From: G963678445 sp963678445 | Lineage (GTDB): Bacteria > Hydrogenedentota > Hydrogenedentia > Hydrogenedentales > G963678445 | Reading direction: 5' to 3' | Length of the DNA: 64,000 nt | Assembly: GCA_963678445.1 (NCBI GenBank) | Contig: OY782877.1 | Location: 186,001-250,000 of the forward strand | Shown: positions 35,940-43,918 of the stretch, piece after piece | How positions within the stretch are numbered: the first letter of the stretch is position 1 | How the letters are laid out: every line of letters begins with the position of its first letter | Program-made: the position numbers and the translations under genes | The notes under the pieces: model-generated | The model's database searches: none | Told to the model about the DNA's origin: nothing | Seen by the model: the letters and a program-made list of their open reading frames with translations, nothing else

Positions 35940-36668
35940 TTACATCACTTCCGGAGAGGATTCATCCATAAAATTAAGCGGATCGTAGAGAATGCGGCCA
36001 CAGTGGCTGCACGAATGCACCTTCTTTCCCTCCATCACTTCATTCACTACCTGTGGCGTAATCATCATGAAACAACCAGAGCAGGTTTCCCCTTTAAGCG
36101 GTACCACTGCTGCTCCCTTCTTGATGGCTTTACGGATACGCTGATAGCGCGACAACAATGAGGGGTCCATTGCTTCTAACAACGGTGCCCGCTGCCCTTC
36201 ATAACCCTTACGTTCTTGCAGAGCTGCTGCAAGCTCAGCATCGATCTTTTTGCACTCATCCTCAATTCCGGAAAGCTCATCAGCGATACGGGTCTTGTCT
36301 TCTTCAAACAAGGCATTCGCATCGTCAATTTCAAGCATAATCGCCAAAATACGCTCTTCTTTCAACGAGATCTGCTTTTTAAGCGTATCCATTTCACCCA
36401 GCAACGCCTGATACTCTTCATTCTTCTTCACCGCAAGCAACTGCGTATCATATTTGGCGATCTGCTGCTGTTTCTGTTCAATTTCTCCCTCGCATTCCCG
36501 CTGCTCCAGCTTCAACGCCTGGCAACGTTCTTCACTTGCTTTGAGTTCTGCGTGGAGACGTTCCCGGTGAATATCAAACTTTTTCTTTTGCTTCGGGATT
36601 TCCTTTTCTTGTTCCTTGCACTTTTCAATTTTCAAATCAAGCGCTTGCAATTGCAGCAACGTTTTCAA
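35940..36668 (-). CDS. Coiled-coil protein with a C4 zinc ribbon
   Basis: 242 residues: about 180 residues of charged, heptad-rich coiled coil (KIEKCKEQEKEIPKQKKKFD onwards) followed by a C4-type zinc ribbon with GETCSGCFMM and HSCSHCGRILY. This is the DUF164/YnzC-like family found widely in bacteria, whose function is poorly defined. The start is TTG at 36666-36668, nine bases after GGAGG; no ATG fits. It lies 8 bases before accD and is probably cotranscribed with accD-folC. Confidence 0.85.
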   Translation of the reverse strand: MKTLLQLQALDLKIEKCKEQEKEIPKQKKKFDIHRERLHAELKASEERCQALKLEQRECEGEIEQKQQQIAKYDTQLLAVKKNEEYQALLGEMDTLKKQISLKEERILAIMLEIDDANALFEEDKTRIADELSGIEDECKKIDAELAAALQERKGYEGQRAPLLEAMDPSLLSRYQRIRKAIKKGAAVVPLKGETCSGCFMMITPQVVNEVMEGKKVHSCSHCGRILYDPLNFMDESSPEVM

Positions 36669-36728
36669 TGGAACACACCTCCATAGGCCATATTATATAA
36701 ACAGACGTTTTAAAGTTCATTTTCTGAC

Positions 36729-36758
36729 AAAAAAAACCGCAGCACAACGTGCTGCGGT
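36729..36758 (-). terminator. Intrinsic terminator of the prs-rplY-pth-ilvN group
   Basis: A perfect 10-bp stem ACCGCAGCAC / GTGCTGCGGT with a 3-base loop at 36736-36758, followed on the minus strand by seven T residues. It lies about 145 bases after the ilvN stop. Confidence 0.88.
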
Positions 36759-36904
36759 GTAATTCACCTTATTGACGACACAGGATGCGTCTCGCCGCGT
36801 TTTTCAATAGAAGAAACGGGCGGGATTGCTATCGAAAATTCTGCAGATCGCACACTATACATCTGTGTCGTATCCCTTTTATTCAACCTGAAAAATGTTT
36901 TATT

Positions 36905-37396
36905 TTACTGCGACGAGCGTGCAATAGCGATCTCACCCGTACGCACCAGTTCCTCGATCCCAAAGGGACGCACCATATCGATAAACGCGGAAACTTTCCC
37001 AGCGGCCCCCGTCACTTCCGCTATCATCGATTCAGGGGCCACATCGACTATTTTAGCGCGGAAGATACTGGCAATTTCCACTACTTCACCCCGTTTCTTA
37101 CTATCAGCGGCAATCTTTACCATCACCAGCTCACGCTCGACAAAGGACTCCTGGGTTAAATCGGATACCTCTATCACATCCACCAGCTTGTTCAGCTGCT
37201 TAATGATTTGGGCCAGCACACTCTTATCTCCACGCACGACAACCGTCATTCGGGAAATAGAGGCTTCTTGGGTCTCGCCTACACAAAGACTTTCAATATT
37301 ATAGCCACGGGCGCTGAACATGCCGGAAACACGGGCCAATACACCAAAATGATTTTCTACCAGTACGGAGATGGTATGTTTCATATTCGTGCTCAA
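36905..37396 (-). CDS. ilvN: Acetolactate synthase small (regulatory) subunit
   Basis: Regulatory subunit of acetolactate synthase, giving valine feedback control. The protein begins MSTNMKHTISVLVENHFG, the ACT-domain start with the conserved N-x-x-G-V-L-x-R-V-x-G (NHFGVLARVSG), followed by the C-terminal ACT-like half. Possible starts are ATG 37435, TTG 37396 and ATG 37384. I choose TTG 37396 because AGGAAGG sits seven bases upstream; ATG 37384 is 19 bases from it. The catalytic subunit IlvB is not adjacent, which is unusual. It is the last gene before a strong terminator. Confidence 0.88.
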   Translation of the reverse strand: MSTNMKHTISVLVENHFGVLARVSGMFSARGYNIESLCVGETQEASISRMTVVVRGDKSVLAQIIKQLNKLVDVIEVSDLTQESFVERELVMVKIAADSKKRGEVVEIASIFRAKIVDVAPESMIAEVTGAAGKVSAFIDMVRPFGIEELVRTGEIAIARSSQ

Positions 37397-37427
37397 AGCA
37401 GCATCCTTCCTGTTAACGCAGCCACTG

Positions 37428-37988
37428 TCAGCCATTAAACTGGTTCATAGCCGGCGCAATCCCCGTCTCTACCCAACACAATACCGCTTGTGTTGCCCGC
37501 TCTACCATTGTGTCTACGTCGGCGCGTTCATCGGGGTGGAAACGCGATAGCACATGCTCGACCAATACACTACGGTCGTTCACTCCGCCCACTCCCAAAC
37601 GCAAGCGATGAAAATCAGGCGTCCCGAATCGCTCTATTATCGATTTTATACCATTATGTCCGCCAGCGCTACCCCCTGCCCTGAATCGTAGCTTGCCCAG
37701 CGGCAGGTGAATATCATCGACCACAATCAACAGATCGTCCGGTGAAAAGATTTTGTTGCGCGCAACCGCCGCCACACAATCACCGCTTCGGTTCATATAG
37801 GTCATCGGCTTCACCAACAACAACTTCTCGGTTCCCCAAGCAGCTGGTGCTAATACCCCACTGTGCTTTTCGCGTGCAAAGGCAACGCGTAACGATGCGG
37901 CAAGGGAATCCAGCACCATAAAGCCTAAGTTATGCCGCGTAGATATATATCGGGGCCCGGGATTCCCGAGCCCAACGATGATCTTCAC
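37428..37988 (-). CDS. pth: Peptidyl-tRNA hydrolase
   Basis: Releases tRNA from prematurely dropped peptidyl-tRNA. Conserved residues are visible: GLGNPG with Asn, STRHNLGF with the catalytic histidine, VKPMTYMNRSG, and DDIHLPLGKLR with GGSAGGHNGIKS. Length 186 is normal. The start is GTG at 37986-37988, after AGAGG. It follows rplY by 32 bases in the common prs-rplY-pth order. Confidence 0.96.
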   Translation of the reverse strand: MKIIVGLGNPGPRYISTRHNLGFMVLDSLAASLRVAFAREKHSGVLAPAAWGTEKLLLVKPMTYMNRSGDCVAAVARNKIFSPDDLLIVVDDIHLPLGKLRFRAGGSAGGHNGIKSIIERFGTPDFHRLRLGVGGVNDRSVLVEHVLSRFHPDERADVDTMVERATQAVLCWVETGIAPAMNQFNG

Positions 37989-38020
37989 TCTTGCACCTCT
38001 CGTCTTCGTGCAATACGGTA

Positions 38021-38656
38021 CTACTCGGCCGCTGCTTCAGCTTCGCCTTCTTCAGCCTCAACTTCACCCTCAGCGGTGGCTGTTGCAGAACTAACGCGTG
38101 GGGCGTGCACACTGGCGATAACACGATCTGAATCGGTAAGCACGGTAATTCCTTCTGCCACCTCCAGATCTGCCACATGCAAGGTATCCCCGATGCCCAA
38201 ACCAGCAATATTAAAGGTTAACCGCTCTGGGGCATCCATCGCTAAACTTTCAATTTCAATTTCACGCAACTGATGTTCCAAAACGCCGCCTTCGATTACC
38301 CCCTTAGGCTGGCCGACCAGATCGATCATGACAATTGTCTGAATCCGTTGCGCAAGGTCAATCCGCATAAAATCGACATGCATGATGGTCTCTCTTACCG
38401 GATGACGTTGGACGTCTTTCAGCAGTACCGGACCGTTCAGCTCGGGAGCGTTGGCAGCTTCCAATTGAAGAACTACATGCGCGCTTGCCCGGCTCTGGAG
38501 CATGCGTTCAAGGGTTCTAAGATTCAAGGAAACGCTAGCTGGCGCCTGTCCACGTCCGTAGATCACGCCGGGAATTTCGCCTTCAACACGGGTGCGGCGC
38601 GCAGGCCCTTTACCGGACTCATTACGTGCATTTACTGTCAGTTGTTGCAGTTCCAT
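38021..38656 (-). CDS. rplY: 50S ribosomal protein bL25, CTC type
   Basis: 5S rRNA-binding ribosomal protein of the long general-stress (CTC) form: an N-terminal L25 domain (ELQQLTVNARNESGKGPARR and VIYGRGQAP) and a C-terminal beta domain (IEIESLAMDAPERLTFNIAG). It ends in an acidic Glu/Ala tail typical of the type. The frame reaches 38695, but the ATG at 38654-38656 has GGAGG upstream and gives the expected N-terminus. It sits between prs and pth, the canonical neighbourhood. Confidence 0.95.
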   Translation of the reverse strand: MELQQLTVNARNESGKGPARRTRVEGEIPGVIYGRGQAPASVSLNLRTLERMLQSRASAHVVLQLEAANAPELNGPVLLKDVQRHPVRETIMHVDFMRIDLAQRIQTIVMIDLVGQPKGVIEGGVLEHQLREIEIESLAMDAPERLTFNIAGLGIGDTLHVADLEVAEGITVLTDSDRVIASVHAPRVSSATATAEGEVEAEEGEAEAAAE

Positions 38657-38707
38657 CGTATCAATCGCCTCCAGGGGAGCACCAAATCGGCGCATGTGAA
38701 CCGGAAT

Positions 38708-39658
38708 CTATCGTTTGAACAGACTACTGACCGATTCATCTTTGTGAATTCTACGAATCGCTTCCCCAATTAACGGCGCCAAAGAGAGCACTTTGATGGT
38801 ACCCAGTGCTTTGGCGGGCTCTGAAAGGGGAATCGAGTCGCACACCATTAAACCTTCCAAAACGGAATTTGAAATATTGTCCAAGGCCGCACCGCTAAAA
38901 ACCGGGTGCGTGGCGCATGCGCGCACACTTAATGCACCAGCGTCTTTAATCGCTTTGGCCGCTTTAACTAAAGTCCCCGCCGTATCGATCATATCGTCAA
39001 GCAGAAGCGCATGTTTGCCTTCTACGTCCCCAATAAGATTCATCACTTCTGCGACGTTTTCTTTGGGACGGCGCTTGTCTACGATAGCCAGCGGAGTGCC
39101 AAGACTACCCGCAAATTCACGGGCGCGTCCTACGCTACCCATGTCTGGAGCTACCACAATAAGATCGTCTTCAGGATTAGCCTGAAATTCATTAACAAAC
39201 ACAATCCCGGCTGCAAGATGATCCATGGGAATATCAAAAAAACCCTGTATCTGACCACAGTGTAAATCCACGGTCAGAATCCGGTCTGCCCCTGCTGCTG
39301 TAAGCAGGTTAGCGGTGAGCTTGGCTGTAATCGGTACACGCGCCTTATCTTTACGATCTTGACGAGCATAGCCAAAATACGGCAAGACTGCAGTAATGCG
39401 TTCTGCAGAAGCGCGACGTGCTGCATCAATGAGTATCAGCAGCTCCATCAGATGGGTATTTACTGGCGGAGAGGTACTATTGACAAGGAATACATCGCGC
39501 CCACGGATATGCTCACCGATCTGAACACGTGTCTCACCATCACTGAATTCACTTACAATGGCTTGCCCAGGTTCAATGTCAAGATGCTCACAAATCCCCT
39601 TGGTAAGGGACTGAGAAGCATTTCCACTGAAGATCTTGATGTCGCTGGCATACGCCAC
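38708..39658 (-). CDS. prs: Ribose-phosphate pyrophosphokinase
   Basis: Makes PRPP from ribose 5-phosphate and ATP, feeding the purine, pyrimidine, NAD, histidine and tryptophan pathways, several of which are in this window. Motifs: DGETRVQIGE, PYFGYARQDRK, VDLHCGQIQGFFDIP and the PRPP loop LLLDDMIDTAGTL. Start is GTG at 39656-39658 (MAYASDIKIFSGN), giving 316 residues; AGGGG lies ten bases upstream. The open frame continues to 39790, but that would run towards the tRNA. tRNA-Gln lies 138 bases upstream on the same strand. Confidence 0.96.
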   Translation of the reverse strand: MAYASDIKIFSGNASQSLTKGICEHLDIEPGQAIVSEFSDGETRVQIGEHIRGRDVFLVNSTSPPVNTHLMELLILIDAARRASAERITAVLPYFGYARQDRKDKARVPITAKLTANLLTAAGADRILTVDLHCGQIQGFFDIPMDHLAAGIVFVNEFQANPEDDLIVVAPDMGSVGRAREFAGSLGTPLAIVDKRRPKENVAEVMNLIGDVEGKHALLLDDMIDTAGTLVKAAKAIKDAGALSVRACATHPVFSGAALDNISNSVLEGLMVCDSIPLSEPAKALGTIKVLSLAPLIGEAIRRIHKDESVSSLFKR

Positions 39659-39796
39659 AGTAACTACCCCTGGTGGTTTTTGTATATCCCTTTGTGAATA
39701 CAGTAACAAAAAAAATGCTTCATAATGAAGCAAACGATCGCTACGATCGCATCGTCGCACGACAAAGGCCGACGACATCTGAAAGTGCAAAAAAAA

Positions 39797-39872
39797 TGGC
39801 TGGGGCGGCTGGACTCGAACCAGCGGTACCCAGTACCAAAAACTGGTGCCTTACCAACTTGGCCACGCCCCA
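39797..39872 (-). tRNA. tRNA-Gln (anticodon UUG), CCA encoded
   Basis: Read on the minus strand it is a complete cloverleaf of 76 bases including the encoded 3' CCA. The acceptor arm is TGGGGCG/CGCCCCA, the D-arm GCCAAGTTGGTAAGGC, the anticodon stem CCAGT/ACTGG with loop TTTTGGT giving UUG, and the T-arm GCTGGTTCGAGTCCAGC. A U-A first pair and this acceptor suit glutamine. It precedes prs on the same strand. Confidence 0.95.
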
Positions 39873-39955
39873 GCAAGCCATTTCTTCTTGCCGATTCACT
39901 ATATTACGTTGTCTTATGCATACGCCATGCAACGTAGCAAGCGAACAGTTGCGCG

Positions 39956-39985
39956 AGTATATCAACCAGAAAGATGTAAAGTCAA
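39956..39985 (-). promoter_or_regulatory. Promoter for tRNA-Gln and prs
   Basis: On the minus strand TTGACT (39980-39985) and TATACT (39956-39961) are separated by 18 bases, a near-consensus sigma-70 promoter. Transcription would start about 75 bases before the tRNA, so prs may be read through from it. Confidence 0.78.
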
Positions 39986-40048
39986 TAGTGGAACGATTTT
40001 TTTTATGCAAAAACACACACCATAAATTCCAACCTGGCAGGCTCTTCC

Positions 40049-42337
40049 TTAGAATCCACCGGGGTGCGTTGTCACGCGAAAATGGGGGTCCAGGGCGCGT
40101 ATTTCAAATAGAAGGCTAAGAATGCGGGTAACAAGATCTTCGCTGTAGGAAAGAACCTCATGCCCCTCTCCCGCACGCAGTTTTAAACGTAGTTGTGTCA
40201 ATTCGCGTGTTAATGGAAGCACTTTAACCCCCATTTCGTGGGCTTGATCTGATTTACCCGCACCGAGTAGACGACATAGGGCTCCGTCGCAACCACAAAT
40301 CGCCGCGCAGGCCTGAATCAATTTGCTGCGTGTTTCGCATACTTTGGGGCTTTCGTACAGCAAATCGACTACCTGATCTCTGGCGTCGAGAATATGGACG
40401 AGATCTTCGACGGGCGCCCCTGATCCAATATTACGCATCAACATCTCTATCGGCTCAATATCTAAATCATAGCGCTGTGCTAATTCTAAATCGATGCTAA
40501 TCTGGCGTCTGTCGGCATCCATAATACGGGCAGCGACAACATTGCGCCAGCGGTCACAGACTTGCGGTTCCGCCACCATGATGATCTGCCCTTGTCCGGG
40601 AAACATTTCCAGATGACGATGGCGCTCCATAGGCACCCACATGCGACTACGCACAAAATCTGTCAAATCATACACGGCAAGACCGGGCGGTAATCGATCG
40701 GGCACTTTGATATAAACCGGGGTAACCTCGCCAATATCATTGCTGAGCACATACAAAATTGCATAATCAGGGCCTTGTAGCCAATGCCATTGAATAACGG
40801 GGACATCACGGGGACATTTTGCTTGTGGATGCTCTTCAAAAGTGATTTCAAAGTCTACTTCCGGATCGGGCTCTGGCTCTGCATTCAGGAAGAGCGGCGT
40901 CAGGCAGGAAAGACGTTCAATCCGGTTGCCCAATTCCGACCATAAATCGCTAAACGTAAGAAATGGCCCTGTAAGTGAGCGCTGACAATGCCCGTCCAAC
41001 CAGATAGGATCATTGTGATAGGTGTAGCTGAACCAGCCGCGTCCGCCTACTGCCAAAGCAGCGTTCAGCATTAAACGCATCTCGGGGCAGGAATTCCAGG
41101 TCGGTGTATCGGTCGCATACACAAAGGTGGGTGCCGTAATCCAAAGCTGCTGTCCACGATTTAGCGGATAATGCGTCTGAATCTGCTCTGACATTTGCCA
41201 GGCGGCGTTACACTTGAAATGGGAGAACCCTGTAGCGGCAAAGGAGGCGCCAAACAGGGAAAAGGCGTTGGGATTACGCAGTAGGGTGACTAAAGGATGG
41301 TTCGGATCGGCTTTTTCAATCAAATGACGGGCTTGCAGATGTGCCGTAAACGCATTTTCAGGCGGCGCATCGTTCGCGGCCCAGGCCAAAACGGCTTTGG
41401 AATGCACATAGGGCTGAATATGCTTTTTGACCAGCTCAGGACCATTATTCTTAATGTCCTCCTTCAGCCAGTCATGCGCTACTACGAATCGGATGCCATA
41501 ATTCTCAGCCAGTTCCAGCAGCCCGTTCCATTCATTGGGCGCGAGTGATTTGCTATCCTCCAGAATCACGCAGTTGTGGTGGTGCCTTGCAACATCTTCC
41601 AACGCCAAACGCCAATATTCCTGCGCTGAGATATCGATAATCTCCGCCTGACGCTTTGCGGTGGCGGCGTTCATCCAGATACCCATCGGATAGAATTCAT
41701 CCAGAAGCGGATAATGCGGTGGCTGTTCATGCTCCGTGATGCGTTGGTAGTGCTTTGCACTCGCTTCTGCCTCTGCCTCCGTTTCCGCACGAAAGCGAAT
41801 CGAACGCACTTCAAATGTTTCCGTACTGCGCGCCGTGGCATACAGCCGCAGGGTAAGCGTATCAATATGCTCGGGAAAGCCCATATGACAGATACGGCGC
41901 ACCACCGTGCGCCATTCCCGGGTAGGCTTCAAACTGTCAAAATGCGCGCCGCCTTTATATTGGAATTGCCAGGCCGGACGCGCCCAATTGGTCGTGCAGC
42001 GATAGGTAATCTCAGCAATAGGGAAACGGTGCGTGTCAATCGGAAAGCGTGTATCTTTCCACTTACGTGAACTGAGCGCTACCCAAAAACTGGGATTTTC
42101 TCGATCTACATTGTCTATACGTCGCACATCTTCAAAATGGCCATGTAATACCAGTGCATCTTGACGCTCGTCAATCGTTGCAGGAATGTGCTGCCATTCG
42201 CGTTCCTTCTCATCATCCAACAAGGTCCACTGTGCAAGCTCTTTAGCCGTAAACTCAATGCCGTCTACCTTTTTCCAGGCATCCGGATCGGGCGCGGTAA
42301 GCAAAGAACGCAAGTTTCCTGAATATTCATACGTCAT
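40049..42337 (-). CDS. Large TIM-barrel glycosidase-like protein of unknown function
   Basis: 762 residues without a signal peptide. The N-terminal 230 residues are beta-rich (WKKVDGIEFTAKELAQWTLLD; GHFEDVRRIDNVDRENPSFW as neighbouring parts). Residues about 235-500 resemble a TIM barrel of the glycoside hydrolase type (MGIWMNAATAKRQAEI; VILEDSKSLAPNEW; RFVVAHDWLKED; VLAWAANDAPPEN; WFSYTYHNDPIW). The C-terminus is helical. I cannot assign a family or active site. The frame reaches a GTG at 42364, but ATG 42337 has AGGGA nine bases upstream. It is monocistronic. Confidence 0.65.
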   Translation of the reverse strand: MTYEYSGNLRSLLTAPDPDAWKKVDGIEFTAKELAQWTLLDDEKEREWQHIPATIDERQDALVLHGHFEDVRRIDNVDRENPSFWVALSSRKWKDTRFPIDTHRFPIAEITYRCTTNWARPAWQFQYKGGAHFDSLKPTREWRTVVRRICHMGFPEHIDTLTLRLYATARSTETFEVRSIRFRAETEAEAEASAKHYQRITEHEQPPHYPLLDEFYPMGIWMNAATAKRQAEIIDISAQEYWRLALEDVARHHHNCVILEDSKSLAPNEWNGLLELAENYGIRFVVAHDWLKEDIKNNGPELVKKHIQPYVHSKAVLAWAANDAPPENAFTAHLQARHLIEKADPNHPLVTLLRNPNAFSLFGASFAATGFSHFKCNAAWQMSEQIQTHYPLNRGQQLWITAPTFVYATDTPTWNSCPEMRLMLNAALAVGGRGWFSYTYHNDPIWLDGHCQRSLTGPFLTFSDLWSELGNRIERLSCLTPLFLNAEPEPDPEVDFEITFEEHPQAKCPRDVPVIQWHWLQGPDYAILYVLSNDIGEVTPVYIKVPDRLPPGLAVYDLTDFVRSRMWVPMERHRHLEMFPGQGQIIMVAEPQVCDRWRNVVAARIMDADRRQISIDLELAQRYDLDIEPIEMLMRNIGSGAPVEDLVHILDARDQVVDLLYESPKVCETRSKLIQACAAICGCDGALCRLLGAGKSDQAHEMGVKVLPLTRELTQLRLKLRAGEGHEVLSYSEDLVTRILSLLFEIRALDPHFRVTTHPGGF

Positions 42338-42500
42338 GGCAACATTCCCTTCAAACCTATACACAACACCGCCTCATCCATTTCTACAAACGCATCTTAC
42401 ATCCTCCTAGTCTACCCGGATACGGAATCCGGTTGCAATACTACAAAACAGTGGAGCAGATTTAGGTCCGCATTTTTCAAAAAGGCGTCTGAGAAGCCTT
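42338..42500. other. Intergenic region before the tandem repeat
   Basis: A 163-base part of the 463-base gap between divergent genes. Contains a small inverted repeat CCGGATACGGAATCCGG near 42417 and otherwise nothing recognisable; the tandem repeat follows. Confidence 0.4.
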
Positions 42501-42600
42501 AAAGCGGTCCAGCGACCGCAGGCGTCAGGTATGGTCCTTACCGCCCCTGACCATAATAATCTCTTCGTCATTTATGATAAATTTCCAGATTGGAGTCACT
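42501..42600 (+). repeat. Dispersed hairpin repeat, full copy (copy D1)
   Basis: Reference copy of the family: AAAGCGGTCCAGCGACCGCA (hairpin GCGGTC-CAGC-GACCGC), then GTCAGGTATGGTCC..CCCCTGAC (second hairpin), then a tail ending in GGAGTCACT. It is followed without gap by an almost identical second unit with an exact period of 100 bases. Confidence 0.85.
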
Positions 42601-42692
42601 AAAGCAGTCCAGCGACCGCAGGCGTCAGGTATGGTCCTTACCGCCCCTGACCATAATAATCTCTTCGTCATTTATGATAAATTTCCAGATTA
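42601..42692 (+). repeat. Dispersed hairpin repeat, tandem second copy (copy D2)
   Basis: Direct tandem duplicate of the preceding unit, differing in the first block by one base (GCAGTCC instead of GCGGTCC) and losing similarity after TTTCCAGATT. The near-identity means the duplication is recent. Confidence 0.85.
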
Positions 42693-42788
42693 AAGTAAAG
42701 AACCTCTCACGCAAAGGCATCTTTTTGCAACTTCCGCACGGGCTGTATTCTATCCACATTTTTCAGGAATTACGCCCCCACGCTATGC

Positions 42789-42800
42789 TACAATCTGCGC
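42789..42800 (+). promoter_or_regulatory. -10 box six bases before the polyprenyl synthase ATG
   Basis: TACAAT at 42789-42794 is followed by CTGCGC and then the ATG at 42801. Transcription would start at or next to the A of ATG, and there is no Shine-Dalgarno sequence. No strong -35 box is seen. Confidence 0.45.
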
Positions 42801-43778
42801 ATGAATACGCGGGAAAAACTTAAAACGCTTTTTGTACCGATTGAGTCGCCGTTAACTGAAGTACGGACACGCATCCAGCGAATATGGATGGAGGCGTTAA
42901 CCTTGGTGCATGCAGATGTCGACGCCCCCTCTGCCCCTAGTGGCAAACTGCTTCGTCCTGGTCTTTGTTTGCTATCCGCCGGTGCAGTTGGAGCGCCCGA
43001 TTTATCCCGCTATGTTGCAATGGCAACCGCGTTTGAAGCTTTGCACGTAGCTTCGCTGGCGCATGATGATGTAATCGACCATGCTATCTTACGGCGTGGT
43101 GCCGCTTCGTTGAATACCTTGTGGGACAATCATGCTGCGGTTCTGGGCGGTGACTATCTCGTAGCGCGCGCTGTGGAACTGCTCGCAGAATATGATTCTT
43201 GCCCGCTCATCGCCAATGCGATCACGTCGGTACGTCGCATGTCGGAAGGGGAATTATTTTTCTTCGGTCGCGATGCGGCTTCTATCACGGTAGAGGACTG
43301 TCTGATGCTGGCAGAACAAAAAACGGCCAGCCTTTTTGCTGAGGCGTGTAGTGGTCCTGCCATGATTGTTGCGCCACAGCTACGCACCGCGTTGCATGGC
43401 TATGGCATCGCGTTGGGTATCGCCTTTCAAATTGTCGACGACCTGCTTGATATTGCGCAGACAACAACCACGTTGGGAAAACCCGCCTGCGGCGACATCG
43501 TGGAGGGGAAGAATACGTTGCCATTGCGCTTTATGCGTGAGGCCATGACCGCTGAGGAGTGCGCACTCCTGGATGCGATGCGTAATGCTGAACTCACCGA
43601 TGCTGATCGTGGTTGGGCACAGGAAAAGCTGCAAAGCACGGGGGCATATAAACGCACGAAAACGATGGCGCAACGCTATGCTGATCAAGCGCGTCATCAC
43701 CTGAAAACACTCCCTGCGACACCCTATCGCGACACTATGGACGCGCTCGTTTCCTTCATCCTCGCCCGCTCCTTCTAG
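42801..43778 (+). CDS. Polyprenyl diphosphate synthase
   Basis: Trans-type prenyltransferase that elongates allylic diphosphates with isopentenyl diphosphate, probably to the quinone side chain. Both aspartate-rich motifs are present: HDDVIDHAILRRG with DDxxD at residues 89-93, and QIVDDLLDI near 211-216. GKLLRPGLC and EGKNTLPL complete the family set. Length 325 suits octaprenyl or heptaprenyl synthases (IspB/HepT class). There is no ribosome-binding site; a -10 box lies six bases before the ATG, suggesting a leaderless message. A repeat copy begins inside its stop codon. Confidence 0.92.
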   Translation: MNTREKLKTLFVPIESPLTEVRTRIQRIWMEALTLVHADVDAPSAPSGKLLRPGLCLLSAGAVGAPDLSRYVAMATAFEALHVASLAHDDVIDHAILRRGAASLNTLWDNHAAVLGGDYLVARAVELLAEYDSCPLIANAITSVRRMSEGELFFFGRDAASITVEDCLMLAEQKTASLFAEACSGPAMIVAPQLRTALHGYGIALGIAFQIVDDLLDIAQTTTTLGKPACGDIVEGKNTLPLRFMREAMTAEECALLDAMRNAELTDADRGWAQEKLQSTGAYKRTKTMAQRYADQARHHLKTLPATPYRDTMDALVSFILARSF

Positions 43779-43893
43779 CGGTGGTCCAGCGACCACAAGC
43801 AAAAGGTATGGTCCTTGACGTCCCTAAACCAAGCCGACCTTTCCCGATTCTCCGTTTTTCTCTTCTTCTTTACTTTTTCCGTAAAAAGAAAGA
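43777..43893 (+). repeat. Dispersed hairpin repeat (copy E) starting in a stop codon
   Basis: AGCGGTGGTCCAGCGACCAC overlaps the TAG stop (43776-43778) of the polyprenyl synthase gene. GGTATGGTCCTTGACGTCCC follows, then the same T-rich hairpin tail as copy C (TTTTTCCGTAAAAAGAAAG). It probably forms the 3' end of that transcript. Confidence 0.75.
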
Positions 43894-43918
43894 AGAAGCT
43901 TTGATTTCTTAAATTGCT

